Source: Novosphingobium marinum
GTDB lineage: Bacteria > Pseudomonadota > Alphaproteobacteria > Sphingomonadales > Sphingomonadaceae
DNA: 64,000 bases
NCBI RefSeq assembly: GCF_013408095.1
Contig: NZ_JACBZF010000002.1
Span: 558,001 to 622,000, forward strand
Direction: 5' to 3'
Position 1 is the stretch's first letter, and each line of letters begins with the position of its first letter. The notes under the pieces were generated by a model that was given only the letters and a program-made list of their open reading frames with translations, had not been told where the DNA came from and ran no database searches. This document shows positions 26,432 to 35,149 of the stretch, piece after piece. The position numbers were made by a program, and so were the translations under genes.

Positions 26432-28177
26432 ATGTCCGATACGCCTACGCTCTACGCCCGGTTCACCGAAAAGCTCGACGCCGTCCTCGCCGCCCTCGAG
26501 GCGGAGGGGCACATGCCGCCCGATACGCCGCGCCGCGCGGTGACGGTCGAGCCGCCGCGCGATCCCTCGCACGGAGACCTTGCGACCAACGCCGCGATGG
26601 TGCTCGCCAAGCAGGCGAAGACCAACCCGCGCGCGCTTGCCGGACTGATCGTCGAAAAACTCGCCGCCGATCCCGACGTGACGAGCGCGGAGATCGCCGG
26701 TCCCGGCTTCATCAACCTGCGCGTCGCGCGCGAGGCCTGGCTCGCCGAACTGCGCGCGGTGGCGGAGCTGGGCGCGGACTACGGCAAGTCGACGATGGGC
26801 GCTGGCAGGACGGTCAACATCGAGTATGTCTCGGCCAACCCCACCGGGCCGATGCACATGGGCCACTGCCGCGGCGCGGTGGTCGGCGATGCGCTGGCGA
26901 GCCTGCTCGAATTCGCGGGGCACAAGGTCATCCGCGAATACTACGTCAACGACGCGGGCGGGCAGGTCGACGTGCTCGCGCGCTCGGTTCATGTCCGCTA
27001 CCGCGAGGCGCTGGGCAAGGACGTGGGCGAGATTCCCGAAGGCCTCTACCCCGGCGACTACCTCGTGCCCGTGGGCGAGGCGCTGGCGGAGGAATTCGGC
27101 GACCGGTACCTGGCCGCGCCCGAAAGCGAGTGGCTCGTCCCGTTCCGCGAACGCGCCGTCGCCGCGATGCTGGAAATGATCCGCGCCGACCTCGCGCTGC
27201 TCGGCATTCACCACGACCTGTTCTCATCCGAGGCCGAACTGCAGGCTGCCGGCAAGCCTGCCGAAGCCGAGGCCTGGCTGCGCGAGCGTGACCTCGTCTA
27301 CGACGGCATGCTCGAGGCGCCCAAGGGCAAGACGCCCGAGGACTGGGAGCCTGTCGAACTGCCGCTGTTCCGCTCGACGAAGTTCGGCGACGACCAGGAT
27401 CGCCCGATCAGGAAGTCGGACGGCAGCTGGACCTATTTCGGTGCCGACCTCGCCTATCACTACCAGAAGGCGCAAGGCGCGGACGCGCTCGTCGATATCT
27501 GGGGCGCGGACCATGCGGGCACGGTCAAGCGGATCAAGGCCGCCGTCGCCGCGATGACCGGCGCGGACGGCGATGCCGTGCCGTTCGAGGTCAAGCTTGT
27601 CCAGATGGTGCAGCTCCTGCGCGACGGGCAGCCGGTGAAGATGTCGAAGCGGTCGGGCACGTTCGTCACGCTCGCCGACGTCGTGCGCGAGGTGGGCAAG
27701 GACGTGGTGCGCTTCACCATGCTGACCCGCAAGCCCGAGGCGCAGATGGACTTCGATTTCGCGAAGGTGGTCGAGGCATCGAAGGACAACCCGGTCTTCT
27801 ACGTGCAGTATTGCCATGCGCGCGTCTGCTCGACGCTGCGCAAGGCGGCTGCCGAGGACCTCGCGCCGTCGGACGGGCACCTCGAGCTGCTCGGCGAGGA
27901 GGAACTGGAGATGGTGAAGCTCGCCGCCCAGTTCCCCCGCATCGTCGAGGCCGCCGCCACCGCGCGCGAGCCGCATCGCATCGCCTTCTTCCTTCACGAT
28001 CTGGCCGCCGCGCTTCATGGTTACTGGAATCTCGGTAACGATCGCCCGGACAAGCGGTTCATCGTGGTACAAGATGGTAACCTTAGTCGTGCTAGGCTTT
28101 TCCTGGCGGCCCAGATCGGGCAGCTCGTTAGGAATGGTCTGGCGCTTCTGGGCGTCGAGGCGGTAGAGGAAATGTAG
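26432..28177 (+). CDS. argS: Arginyl-tRNA synthetase
   Basis: A 581-residue class I synthetase. The N-terminal Add-1 domain (DPSHGDLATNAAM) precedes SANPTGPMHMGHCRG (HIGH motif HMGH near 142), the KMSK sequence VKMSKRSGT near 402, and the C-terminal DALR anticodon-binding domain. It charges tRNA-Arg. It heads a run of plus-strand genes to tatC: the SPOR gene begins 2 nt after its stop. This argS-SPOR-nagZ-scpAB-tat order is conserved in alphaproteobacteria. The ATG at 26432 lies 70 bp after the diguanylate cyclase stop. Confidence 0.97.
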   Translation: MSDTPTLYARFTEKLDAVLAALEAEGHMPPDTPRRAVTVEPPRDPSHGDLATNAAMVLAKQAKTNPRALAGLIVEKLAADPDVTSAEIAGPGFINLRVAREAWLAELRAVAELGADYGKSTMGAGRTVNIEYVSANPTGPMHMGHCRGAVVGDALASLLEFAGHKVIREYYVNDAGGQVDVLARSVHVRYREALGKDVGEIPEGLYPGDYLVPVGEALAEEFGDRYLAAPESEWLVPFRERAVAAMLEMIRADLALLGIHHDLFSSEAELQAAGKPAEAEAWLRERDLVYDGMLEAPKGKTPEDWEPVELPLFRSTKFGDDQDRPIRKSDGSWTYFGADLAYHYQKAQGADALVDIWGADHAGTVKRIKAAVAAMTGADGDAVPFEVKLVQMVQLLRDGQPVKMSKRSGTFVTLADVVREVGKDVVRFTMLTRKPEAQMDFDFAKVVEASKDNPVFYVQYCHARVCSTLRKAAAEDLAPSDGHLELLGEEELEMVKLAAQFPRIVEAAATAREPHRIAFFLHDLAAALHGYWNLGNDRPDKRFIVVQDGNLSRARLFLAAQIGQLVRNGLALLGVEAVEEM

Positions 28178-28179
28178 CC

Positions 28180-29073
28180 ATGTCGATGTCCGACACGTTT
28201 GGACCGCACGATCGCGACGAGGATTATCCGGGCCGGGACGATACCGGGCACGGGGATCGCGACGAACCGTTCGAGACGACCGAGGAGCATCTCGCGCCTC
28301 CCGAGGATGAACCCGTCGCGGAGCATGAGCCCGTCGCCGAGGACGCGGCCGGGCCGTACCGGTCAGACGAGCTCGAACTCACCGAGGAGGAAGAGCGGCT
28401 CCCCTGGCTCGAGGGCGACGACGACGATATCGACGAAGGCGGCTACGCCACCGGCCAGCTCGTCATGCTCGCGCTGCTCGGCATCGCCGCGCTGGCGCTG
28501 ATCTTCGGCGGAATCTGGTGGGCGACCCGCGACAAGGGCGAGCCCGGCCTGGTGGCCGAAGGCGGCGTGATCGAAGCGCCCGACACGCCCTACAAGGAAA
28601 AGCCCGAGAATCCGGGCGGCAAGACTTTCGAAGGCACCGGCGACACCAGCTTCGCGGTTTCCGAGGGCGAAACCCGTCCCGCGCGGCTGGGCCAGGACGA
28701 TGCTTCTCCCAAGCCCGGCTTCGATACGCTCGACAAGGGCGCGCAGAAGAAGGCAGCCGCCGAAAAGGCCCCGCCTGCCGAGAAATCCGCTGCCCCCGCC
28801 GCGGCCTCGGGCAGCGACGATGCCGCGTCCGCGCCTTCGGGACCGGGCGTGCAGGTCGGCGCGTTCTCGACGCGTGCGCTCGCCGAATCGGGCTGGAGCA
28901 AGCTTTCGGCGCAGAACGAGGTGCTTTCGGGCATGCGCTACCGCATCGTCGAGGGGCGCGCCGACATCGGCACGGTCTATCGCCTGCAGGCGCTCCCCGG
29001 CGATGCCGCCGCCGCGCGCTCGCTGTGCTCGGACCTCAAGGCCGCGGGCCTGAGCTGCCAGGTCAAGAACTGA
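28180..29073 (+). CDS. SPOR-domain membrane protein
   Basis: A 297-residue protein: a very acidic cytoplasmic N-terminus (about 85 residues, rich in Asp/Glu/Pro), one transmembrane helix near 92-114 (LVMLALLGIAALALIFGGIW), a Pro/Ala/Lys linker, and a C-terminal SPOR domain from about 225 (VQVGAFSTRALAESGW to AAGLSCQVK). SPOR domains bind denuded peptidoglycan glycan strands at division septa, so this is probably a cell-envelope or division protein. It directly follows argS and precedes nagZ, a peptidoglycan recycling gene. Two ATGs 6 nt apart (28180, 28186) are possible starts. Confidence 0.88.
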   Translation: MSMSDTFGPHDRDEDYPGRDDTGHGDRDEPFETTEEHLAPPEDEPVAEHEPVAEDAAGPYRSDELELTEEEERLPWLEGDDDDIDEGGYATGQLVMLALLGIAALALIFGGIWWATRDKGEPGLVAEGGVIEAPDTPYKEKPENPGGKTFEGTGDTSFAVSEGETRPARLGQDDASPKPGFDTLDKGAQKKAAAEKAPPAEKSAAPAAASGSDDAASAPSGPGVQVGAFSTRALAESGWSKLSAQNEVLSGMRYRIVEGRADIGTVYRLQALPGDAAAARSLCSDLKAAGLSCQVKN

Positions 29074-29084
29074 TCGCGAGCGTA

Positions 29085-29120
29085 CCGGGGAGGCGCCGCA
29101 CCGGCGGCGCTTATCCCCGG
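29085..29120. repeat. Stable two-part hairpin between the SPOR gene and nagZ
   Basis: CCGGGGA (29085-29091) pairs with TCCCCGG (29114-29120), and within it GCGCCGC (29093-29099) pairs with GCGGCGC (29104-29110) around an ACCG loop. The structure begins 12 bp after the SPOR stop. There is no run of T on either side, so it is not a classic rho-independent terminator. It might attenuate or protect the 3' end of the upstream message. Confidence 0.5.
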
Positions 29121-29173
29121 CGAAGCGGCAGCCGGAACTTGCGGAAACCGCGCGATTCTGCGATTCTCGCGCA

Positions 29174-30193
29174 ATGCTGCCTGCGATTTTCGGCCTTTCC
29201 GGCACCGAGCTGACCGCCGACGAACGCGCGTTCTTCAGGGACGCGGACCCTGCCGGGTACATCCTGTTCGCGCGCAATTGCGAAAACCGCGCGCAGCTTC
29301 GCGCGCTGACCGACGCGCTGCGCGACCTCCACGGGCGCGAGCGCCTGTTCGTCTGCATCGACCAGGAAGGCGGGCGCGTCTCGCGGATGAAACCGCCCGA
29401 GTGGCTGGCATTCCCGCCGGGCGACACGTTCAGCAAGCTGTACGAGATCGCGCCCGCCAGCGCGATCGAGGCGGCGCGGGTCAACGCCGAGGCGCTCGGC
29501 ATCGACCTGGCCGAGGCCGGGATCACCGTCGATTGCCACCCGGTGCTCGACCTGCGGCACGAAGGCGCGCACGACGTGATCGGGGATCGCGCGCTCGGTT
29601 CGGACCCGATGCGCGTCGCCGCGCTCGGCCGGGCGATCCTTGCAGGGCTTGCCCGCGCAGGCGTTACCGGCTGCGTCAAGCACTTGCCGGGCCACGGGCG
29701 TGCGGGCGCGGACAGCCACAGGGAACTGCCCACCGTCGAGGCCACCGAGGACGATCTTGCCGAGGACCTCAAGCCTTTCCAGGCGCTCGCCGACGCGCCC
29801 ATCGGCATGACCGCGCACGTGCGCTACACTGCGTGGGACCCTGAAAATGCCGCCTCGCTCTCGCCCATCGTCGTCCGTGAGGTGATTCGCACGAAGATCG
29901 GCTTTGCCGGGCTGCTCCTGTCGGACGACCTCGACATGGAAGCGCTCGACGGCACGGTGCCCGAACGGGCCGAGAGGGTGATCGCGGCGGGCTGCGACAT
30001 CGCGCTCAACTGCTGGGCGAAGTTGGACGACATGGTGGGCATCGCGCAGCGGCTGCCCGCCATGACGGACGAGGCGACGCTGCGGCTCGACCGCGCGCTC
30101 AAGGCCTCGGGCGACGGCGGTGCCGCCGGCAACCAGGCCGAACTCATCGCAAAGCGCGATTCGCTCATCGAGATGGCGGAGCGGCAGGCGTGA
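29174..30193 (+). CDS. nagZ: Beta-N-acetylhexosaminidase NagZ
   Basis: A 339-residue GH3 enzyme: FVCIDQEGGRVSRM near 60, the family motif KHLPGHG near 169-175 and DSHRELP near 179 (catalytic His), and LLSDDLDMEAL near 248 with the nucleophile Asp. NagZ removes N-acetylglucosamine from 1,6-anhydro-muropeptides in the cytoplasm during peptidoglycan recycling. The size is typical of NagZ rather than longer secreted GH3 enzymes, and no signal peptide is present. Its TGA overlaps the scpA GTG. Confidence 0.94.
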   Translation: MLPAIFGLSGTELTADERAFFRDADPAGYILFARNCENRAQLRALTDALRDLHGRERLFVCIDQEGGRVSRMKPPEWLAFPPGDTFSKLYEIAPASAIEAARVNAEALGIDLAEAGITVDCHPVLDLRHEGAHDVIGDRALGSDPMRVAALGRAILAGLARAGVTGCVKHLPGHGRAGADSHRELPTVEATEDDLAEDLKPFQALADAPIGMTAHVRYTAWDPENAASLSPIVVREVIRTKIGFAGLLLSDDLDMEALDGTVPERAERVIAAGCDIALNCWAKLDDMVGIAQRLPAMTDEATLRLDRALKASGDGGAAGNQAELIAKRDSLIEMAERQA

Positions 30194-31008
30194 GCGTCGA
30201 CTTCGCCGGAAGCGAGCTTTCCGGCGCGGCGTCCGCGCCCGACGGGTCCGACGACTGGAGCGTCGCCGCCACCGCCGAGGAGCGCGACGATGCGCTCTAC
30301 CTCGAACTCGACGGGTGGGAAGGCCCGCTCGACCTGCTGCTCGACCTCGCAAGGCGGCAGAAGGTGGACTTGCGCGGGATCTCGATCCTCGAACTGGTCG
30401 ACCAGTACCTGACCTACATCGAGCGGGCCGAGGCGCTGCGGCTGGAACTCGCCGCCGATTACCTCGTGATGGCGGCCTGGCTCGCCTACCTGAAAAGCGC
30501 GCTGCTGCTACCGAAGGAAGAGCAGGAGGACCCGAGCCCGGAGGAACTGGCGCTGCGGCTGCAACTGCGGCTCCAGCGGCTCGGCGCGATGCGCGAGGCG
30601 GCGGCGCGGCTGATGGCGCGCGACCGGCTGGGTCGCGACGTCTTCGCGCGCGGCGCGCCCGAGGGCCTGCGCGTCGACCGCAGGAACCGCTGGCAGTGCG
30701 ACTGGTATTCGCTCGTCCAGGCCTACGGGCAGGTCAAGGCGCGCACGCAGCCCGTGGTCCACTTGGTGCGCGAGCGCGCGGTGATGACGCTCGACAGCGC
30801 GTTGTCGCGGGTTTCCGCCATGCTCGGCGTCAATCTCGACTGGATGGAACTGCGCGATTTCCTGCCGCCGCATGCCGAACCGCAGCTGCGTCGCTCGGCG
30901 CTCGCTTCCAGCTTCGTGGCCGCGCTCGAACTGGCGCGCACCGGCAAGGCCGAACTGGCGCAGGACGAGACATTCGGACCGCTGCGGCTGAAGGCGGTGC
31001 GGGCATGA
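30190..31008 (+). CDS. scpA: Segregation and condensation protein A
   Basis: A 272-residue kleisin. The N-terminal motif [20 protein letters not shown] is at about 37-56, followed by [19 protein letters not shown], and the protein ends with a winged-helix segment ([18 protein letters not shown]) that binds the SMC head. The start is a GTG at 30190 overlapping the nagZ stop (GTGA). ScpA bridges SMC heads and recruits ScpB; smc lies at 4334-7756. The first ~30 residues are variable. Confidence 0.95.
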   Translation: MSVDFAGSELSGAASAPDGSDDWSVAATAEERDDALYLELDGWEGPLDLLLDLARRQKVDLRGISILELVDQYLTYIERAEALRLELAADYLVMAAWLAYLKSALLLPKEEQEDPSPEELALRLQLRLQRLGAMREAAARLMARDRLGRDVFARGAPEGLRVDRRNRWQCDWYSLVQAYGQVKARTQPVVHLVRERAVMTLDSALSRVSAMLGVNLDWMELRDFLPPHAEPQLRRSALASSFVAALELARTGKAELAQDETFGPLRLKAVRA

Positions 31009-31610
31009 GCCCGCCCGACGACCTCGTCCGCGCGGTGGAAGCGACGCTGTTCGCGGCCGAGGAGCCGATGACGGCAGAGGCGATCTCCACGCACCTCGGC
31101 GATGCCGACGTCAAGGCGGCGCTGGCCGAGCTTTGCGCGCACTACGAGGGTCGGGGCGTCCGCCTCGTCGAGCGGGGCAGGCGCTGGCAGTTCCAGACCG
31201 CGCCCGACCTTGCCCACCTGTTGCGGCGCGAGCGGATGGACGTGCGCCGCCTGTCGCGCGCGGCGACCGAGGTGCTGGCGATCGTTGCCTACCACGAGCC
31301 GGTGAGCCGCGCCGAGATCGAGGCGATTCGCGGCGTGCAGACCGCGAAGGGCACGCTCGACGTGCTGCTGGAGGCGGGCTGGGTGCGCGTTGCCGGGCGG
31401 CGCGAGGTCCCCGGACGCCCGGTGATCTACGCGACGACGCCCGATTTCCTCTCGCACTTCGGCCTCGCCTCGCGCCGCGACCTGCCGGGGATCGACGAAT
31501 TGCGCGCGGCGGGGCTGCTCGACCCGGTCGACGACGACCTCGTCGCCGAGGAACTCGAACGCGGCACCGACAGGGAACCCGCGACCGGGGAAAGCGCCGA
31601 CAGCGACTGA
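31005..31610 (+). CDS. scpB: Segregation and condensation protein B
   Basis: A 201-residue ScpB of two winged helices: [20 protein letters not shown] at the start, then [19 protein letters not shown], the family signature [14 protein letters not shown], and [19 protein letters not shown]. It works as a dimer on the ScpA linker. The ATG at 31005 overlaps the scpA stop (ATGA). The acidic C-terminal tail (about 180-201) is typical of alphaproteobacterial versions. tatA follows 62 bp downstream. Confidence 0.94.
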   Translation: MSPPDDLVRAVEATLFAAEEPMTAEAISTHLGDADVKAALAELCAHYEGRGVRLVERGRRWQFQTAPDLAHLLRRERMDVRRLSRAATEVLAIVAYHEPVSRAEIEAIRGVQTAKGTLDVLLEAGWVRVAGRREVPGRPVIYATTPDFLSHFGLASRRDLPGIDELRAAGLLDPVDDDLVAEELERGTDREPATGESADSD

Positions 31611-31672
31611 CTGGCGCCGGCGGGCGCGATCGCCTATATCGGGCGCGTGAACGCGAACAAGGTATCGAGAAA

Positions 31673-31942
31673 ATGAATATCGGCCCCTGGCAACTCCTGA
31701 TCGTCGCGCTGGTCATCCTCGTGCTGTTCGGCCGCGGCCGGATTTCCGAGATGATGGGCGATTTCGGCAAGGGGATCAAAAGCTTCAAGAAGGGCATGAC
31801 CGACGAGGAAAGCGCCCAGGAAAAGCCCGCAGCCCCGCCGCCGCAGATTTCCCAGCAGACGCCTCCGCCCGCCGAAAGCAAGCCCGCGACCTCCTCCGCC
31901 CCGGCGCCCGCCGAAAGCGGAAGCGCGCACTCGGGCAATTGA
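31673..31942 (+). CDS. tatA: Sec-independent translocase subunit TatA
   Basis: An 89-residue Tat[21 protein letters not shown] as transmembrane helix, then the hinge and amphipathic helix ([20 protein letters not shown]), then a Pro/Ala/Ser-rich tail. The FG hinge at about 19-20 and the [10 protein letters not shown] pattern mark TatA. It oligomerises to let folded twin-arginine proteins cross the inner membrane. The ATG at 31673 is preceded by an AAGGTATCGAGAA stretch with only a weak ribosome site. It is first of tatA-tatB-tatC. Confidence 0.93.
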   Translation: MNIGPWQLLIVALVILVLFGRGRISEMMGDFGKGIKSFKKGMTDEESAQEKPAAPPPQISQQTPPPAESKPATSSAPAPAESGSAHSGN

Positions 31943-31977
31943 CGCCCCGCCGCTCGCGGCGAATCAGAGCCTGAGCC

Positions 31978-32403
31978 ATGTTCGATATCGGCGCCGCCGA
32001 ACTGCTGCTGATAGTCGTGGTCGCGGTCCTCGTGATCGGGCCGAAGGACCTTCCGCTCGCCATGCGCACGGCAGGACGCTGGATCGGCAAGATGCGCCGC
32101 ATCTCCGGCCACTTCCGCGCCGGCATCGACACGATGGTGCGCGAGGCCGAGATGGAGGACATGGAGAAGAAGTGGCGCCAGCAGAACGAGGCGATCATGA
32201 AGGCGCATCCGCAGGCGGCCGACCATGACGTCAACGAGATGGCGCCGATCTCCGCCGACGACGCGGTGAAGAGGTACGACGAGCCGGCTCCCGCTCCCGT
32301 CGAGGAGCCGAGCGCCGGCGAGACCGGCAACGAGAAGCCCGAGGCCGCGAAGCCCGCCGAAGTGGACGCCGAGCCGCAGCTGCCGCTGCCGCCGCGCCGC
32401 TGA
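31978..32403 (+). CDS. tatB: Sec-independent translocase subunit TatB
   Basis: A 141-residue TatB: MFDIGAAELLLIVVVAVLVIG with the conserved Glu in the helix, the GPKDLP turn, and a longer amphipathic helix (LAMRTAGRWIGKMRRISGHF). The longer, charged C-terminal region distinguishes it from TatA. TatB and TatC together recognise twin-arginine signals. It lies between tatA (35 bp) and tatC (1 bp). Confidence 0.94.
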   Translation: MFDIGAAELLLIVVVAVLVIGPKDLPLAMRTAGRWIGKMRRISGHFRAGIDTMVREAEMEDMEKKWRQQNEAIMKAHPQAADHDVNEMAPISADDAVKRYDEPAPAPVEEPSAGETGNEKPEAAKPAEVDAEPQLPLPPRR

Positions 32404-32404
32404 C

Positions 32405-33199
32405 ATGCTGAAGGTGAAGGACATCGACGATTCGCAGGCGCCGCTGCTCGACCACCTGATCGAGCTGCGCAACCGGCTGCTGCGCTGCGTCCTCGTCCTC
32501 GCGGTCGCGTTCGGGATCTGCCTCTATTTCGCCGACGACATCTTCGGCATCCTCGTGCGCCCGCTGACCGAGGCCTTTGCCGAAGGGCAGGGACGGCTCG
32601 TCTACACGAAGCTTTACGAGCAGTTCTTCGTCAACGTGAAGGTCGCGCTGTTCGCGGCCTTCCTCGTCAGTTTCCCGGTCATCGCCAACCAGCTCTGGGC
32701 GTTCGTCGCGCCGGGCCTCTACGCGCGCGAGAAGAAGGCGTTCCTGCCCTTCCTGGTCGCGACGCCGGTACTGTTCGCGCTCGGTGCGTCGATGGCCTAC
32801 TTCGTGGTGATGCCCACCGCGTTCCGCTGGTTCCTCGGCTTCGAGGGCGAGGCGGGCGGTCTCCAGCTCGAGGCGCTGCCCGCGACGGGCGACTACCTCA
32901 GCCTCGTCATGCAGTTCATCTTCGCCTTCGGGGTGAGTTTCCTGCTGCCGGTCCTGCTGCTGTTGCTCAACCGCGCGGGGATCGTCACGCGCGCCCAGCT
33001 GGTCGGCGCTCGCCGCTACGTGATCGTCGCGATCTTCGGCGTGGCGGCGATCATCACCCCGCCCGACGTCGTCTCGCAGCTGCTGCTCGCAGGGCCGCTG
33101 ATCCTGCTGTTCGAAGGCTCGCTGATCCTCATGCGCATCGGCGAGAAACGCGCGCGGGAAGAGGCTGAGGCGAGCGAGCCCGGCACGTCGGACGTGTGA
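32405..33199 (+). CDS. tatC: Sec-independent translocase subunit TatC
   Basis: A 264-residue six-helix membrane protein with the TatC hallmarks: DHLIELRNRLLRC near 13-25, FFVNVKVALFAAFLVSFPVI, GLYAREKKAFLPF and ASMAYFVVMPTAFRWFLGF. It forms the signal-peptide receptor with TatB. The start ATG comes 1 nt after the tatB stop. The C-terminus is a short acidic tail. It ends just before a composite repeat element that separates it from the convergent amidohydrolase gene. Confidence 0.96.
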   Translation: MLKVKDIDDSQAPLLDHLIELRNRLLRCVLVLAVAFGICLYFADDIFGILVRPLTEAFAEGQGRLVYTKLYEQFFVNVKVALFAAFLVSFPVIANQLWAFVAPGLYAREKKAFLPFLVATPVLFALGASMAYFVVMPTAFRWFLGFEGEAGGLQLEALPATGDYLSLVMQFIFAFGVSFLLPVLLLLLNRAGIVTRAQLVGARRYVIVAIFGVAAIITPPDVVSQLLLAGPLILLFEGSLILMRIGEKRAREEAEASEPGTSDV

Positions 33200-33262
33200 T
33201 GCGGGCCAGCTTTCGCTGGCGCGGTTCCGGGAATGATTTTCGTCAGGCCAGCGTTTGCTGGC

Positions 33263-33344
33263 GCGGCACCTGCCCTCTCCCCCACCCGGCCACCCATAGG
33301 ATACTGGCGCTAGGTGGCCGGGTGGGGGAGAGGGCCGGTGCCGC
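33263..33344. repeat. Long inverted repeat, copy 1
   Basis: The inner arms, 33273-33294 and 33313-33334 (left arm CCCTCTCCCCCACCCGGCCA plus CC), are a perfect 22-bp inverted repeat. Extended outward, 33263-33294 pairs with 33313-33344 as 32 bp with a single mismatch (33271 versus 33336). The loop is 18 nt (33295-33312). The structure would form a very stable hairpin in RNA or single-stranded DNA. No T-tract follows, so a simple rho-independent terminator is unlikely. Confidence 0.92.
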
Positions 33345-33433
33345 ATCGACGTCAGCCGATCAAGGAACTCGCCGTATCGACGTCAGTCGATCAAGGAACT
33401 CGCCGCTTCGACGTCAGTCGATCAAGCAACGCG
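33341..33433 (+). repeat. Three 31-bp tandem repeats
   Basis: Units start at 33341, 33372 and 33403. Each reads roughly CCGC-ATCGACGTCAGTCGATCAAG-GAACTCG. Units 1 and 2 differ at two positions, units 2 and 3 at four. Within each unit TCGAC-GTCA-GTCGA (unit 1 with a mismatch) is a small dyad. The units abut without spacers, so this is not a CRISPR array. A degenerate fourth piece (GTCGATCGAGG) follows. Confidence 0.9.
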
Positions 33434-33457
33434 CAGCCGGTCGATCGAGGCACCCGG

Positions 33458-35149
33458 TCAACGCCCCTCTGCCGGGCGGGAGGTTTCCTTGACCTGGTAA
33501 AGCATCTTGCCGCCAACCCAGGTCTGAAGCACCCGCGCAGCGCGCAGTTCGGCGGGTGAGGCGAGCAGCGGGTCGACATCGATCATCACGAAATCGGCGC
33601 GCAGGCCCGGCGCGATGCGGCCAAGCCGTCCTTCGGCGAACAGCGAATGGGCCGCCCCGGTGGTGTAGCCCGCCAGCGCGTCCTCGCGCGCGATGCGCTC
33701 CTGCGGCTGCCAGCCCATGAATGGCTGGCCGTCTTCGTCCTGCCGGGTGATCGCGATCGCCATGCCCTCGAGCGGCTGTGGCGGCTCGACCGGGACATCC
33801 GAGCCGAAAGCCAGCGTCGCACCCGTCGCGGCGATCGACTTCCACGCATAGGCCCCTGCGAGCCGTTCGGATCCGAGCCGGGCTTCGGCCATCGCGGCGT
33901 CCGATGTCTGGTGACGCGGCTGCATCGAAGCGACGATGCCGTGCCGCCCGAAGCGCGCGATATCGGCGGGATCGACCACCTGCGCATGTTCGATCCGCCA
34001 GCGCCGGTCGCCGGTATAGGTTTCGGTCAGCTCGTCGATGGTGTCGAGCACGACCGCGTTTGCCTCGTCCCCGATGGCGTGGACCGCGACCTGGAAATTG
34101 TCGATGGCGGCACGGCTCATCAGGTTGCCGAGCTGCGTCTCGTTCATGCGCATGAGACCGGAATTGTCCGGATCGTCGGCGTAGGGCGCTTTCAGCGCCG
34201 CCCCGCGCGAGCCGAGCGCGCCGTCGACGTAGAGCTTCACCCCGTTCAGCTTCAGCCGGTCCTCGTAGAGCCAGGGCGTCGGTCCCGGCCCGCCGATCAG
34301 CGTCATCGCGTCGGTCCCGGCGGCATAGGAGACGATCCGTACCTGCAGCGACCCGGCGTCGCCTGCGCGGCGATAGGTCTGCCAGTCCTCTATCGAAGTG
34401 CCCATGTCGGCGATCGTCGTCACACCGTTCCTGAGGAGGACCTGCTGCGCTTCGGCCAGTGCGAGGTCGCGGTCCTCGGGGCGCGGCGTCGGCACAACTG
34501 CCTCGACGAGCTTCGCGGCGGCATCGACGAAGACGCCTGTGGGAGCCTGCGATCCGGCGACGCGCTCGATCCGCCCGCCCGCAGGGTCCGCGGTCCTTGC
34601 GGTGACGCCCGCCGCCGAAAGCGCCGCGCTGTTGGCCCAGCCCGCATGGCCGTCCACCCGCTCGAGCCAGACCGGGCGGTCGCTCACCACTTCGTCGAGG
34701 TCGGCGGCGGTTGGGAAGCGGCCGAGGCCCCAGGTCTCCTGGTTCCAGCCGGTGCCGAGAATCCACGGGCGGTCCGGGTGCGCGGCGGCATAGGCGGCGA
34801 TCATCGCCTGCGCCTCGGCAAGCGTGTCGGCCGAAGTCAGGTCGAGCGTCAGTTGCGCGAAGCCGAGGTCCATGACGTGCCCGTGCGCGTCGATCATGCC
34901 GGGCAGCAGGGTGCGACCGCGTCCGTCCATCGAATAGTCGACCTTGCCGGGCCGCTTGTCGCGCCGGCCGTAGACCTGTTCGATGCACCCGTCGTCGCCG
35001 ACGAGGACCGCGTTGAAGCGCTCGACCTCGCCGTTCTCGTCGAGGGTGATGCCGTTGACGTTGTCGATCAGGACGTCGGCACGGACAGGGCCGGAGACTG
35101 CGACCGAAACCGAAGCCGCGAGCAGTGCGGCGAATGCAATACCCCTCAC
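33458..35149 (-). CDS. Secreted amidohydrolase family 3 (YtcJ-like) protein
   Basis: A 563-residue protein. A GTG start at 35149 overlaps the upstream TGA (GTGA) and gives a signal peptide (MRGIAFAALLAASVSVAVSG), so it is probably exported. The metal-binding MIDAHGHVMD lies at 85-94 (His89, His91), with VAVHAIGDEAN near 370 and FGSDVPVEPP near 455. The family hydrolyses N-substituted amides or formamides; the substrate is unknown. Without the GTG start the frame would run back through the dehydrogenase gene. It ends next to the composite repeat. Confidence 0.85.
   Translation of the reverse strand: MRGIAFAALLAASVSVAVSGPVRADVLIDNVNGITLDENGEVERFNAVLVGDDGCIEQVYGRRDKRPGKVDYSMDGRGRTLLPGMIDAHGHVMDLGFAQLTLDLTSADTLAEAQAMIAAYAAAHPDRPWILGTGWNQETWGLGRFPTAADLDEVVSDRPVWLERVDGHAGWANSAALSAAGVTARTADPAGGRIERVAGSQAPTGVFVDAAAKLVEAVVPTPRPEDRDLALAEAQQVLLRNGVTTIADMGTSIEDWQTYRRAGDAGSLQVRIVSYAAGTDAMTLIGGPGPTPWLYEDRLKLNGVKLYVDGALGSRGAALKAPYADDPDNSGLMRMNETQLGNLMSRAAIDNFQVAVHAIGDEANAVVLDTIDELTETYTGDRRWRIEHAQVVDPADIARFGRHGIVASMQPRHQTSDAAMAEARLGSERLAGAYAWKSIAATGATLAFGSDVPVEPPQPLEGMAIAITRQDEDGQPFMGWQPQERIAREDALAGYTTGAAHSLFAEGRLGRIAPGLRADFVMIDVDPLLASPAELRAARVLQTWVGGKMLYQVKETSRPAEGR

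Larger units (their letters stand above)
33205..33433 (+). repeat. Composite repeat element, copy 1
   Basis: Fills the 258-bp gap between the convergent stops of tatC and the amidohydrolase gene. In order it holds two mini-hairpins GCCAGC-TTTC-GCTGGC (33205-33220) and GCCAGC-GTTT-GCTGGC (33247-33262), a long inverted repeat (33263-33344), and three 31-bp tandem units (33341-33433) followed by a decayed fragment. A second copy lies in reverse orientation at 50925-51088. Read in the same sense, the two copies match through the mini-hairpin, stem, loop (CATAG-ATACTG) and tandem units. No coding capacity is convincing. Confidence 0.88.

Noticed and set aside
33341..33433. CRISPR-like array of 31-bp repeats
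   Set aside because: The units abut directly with no unique spacers, and no cas genes are in the window; they are plain tandem repeats.
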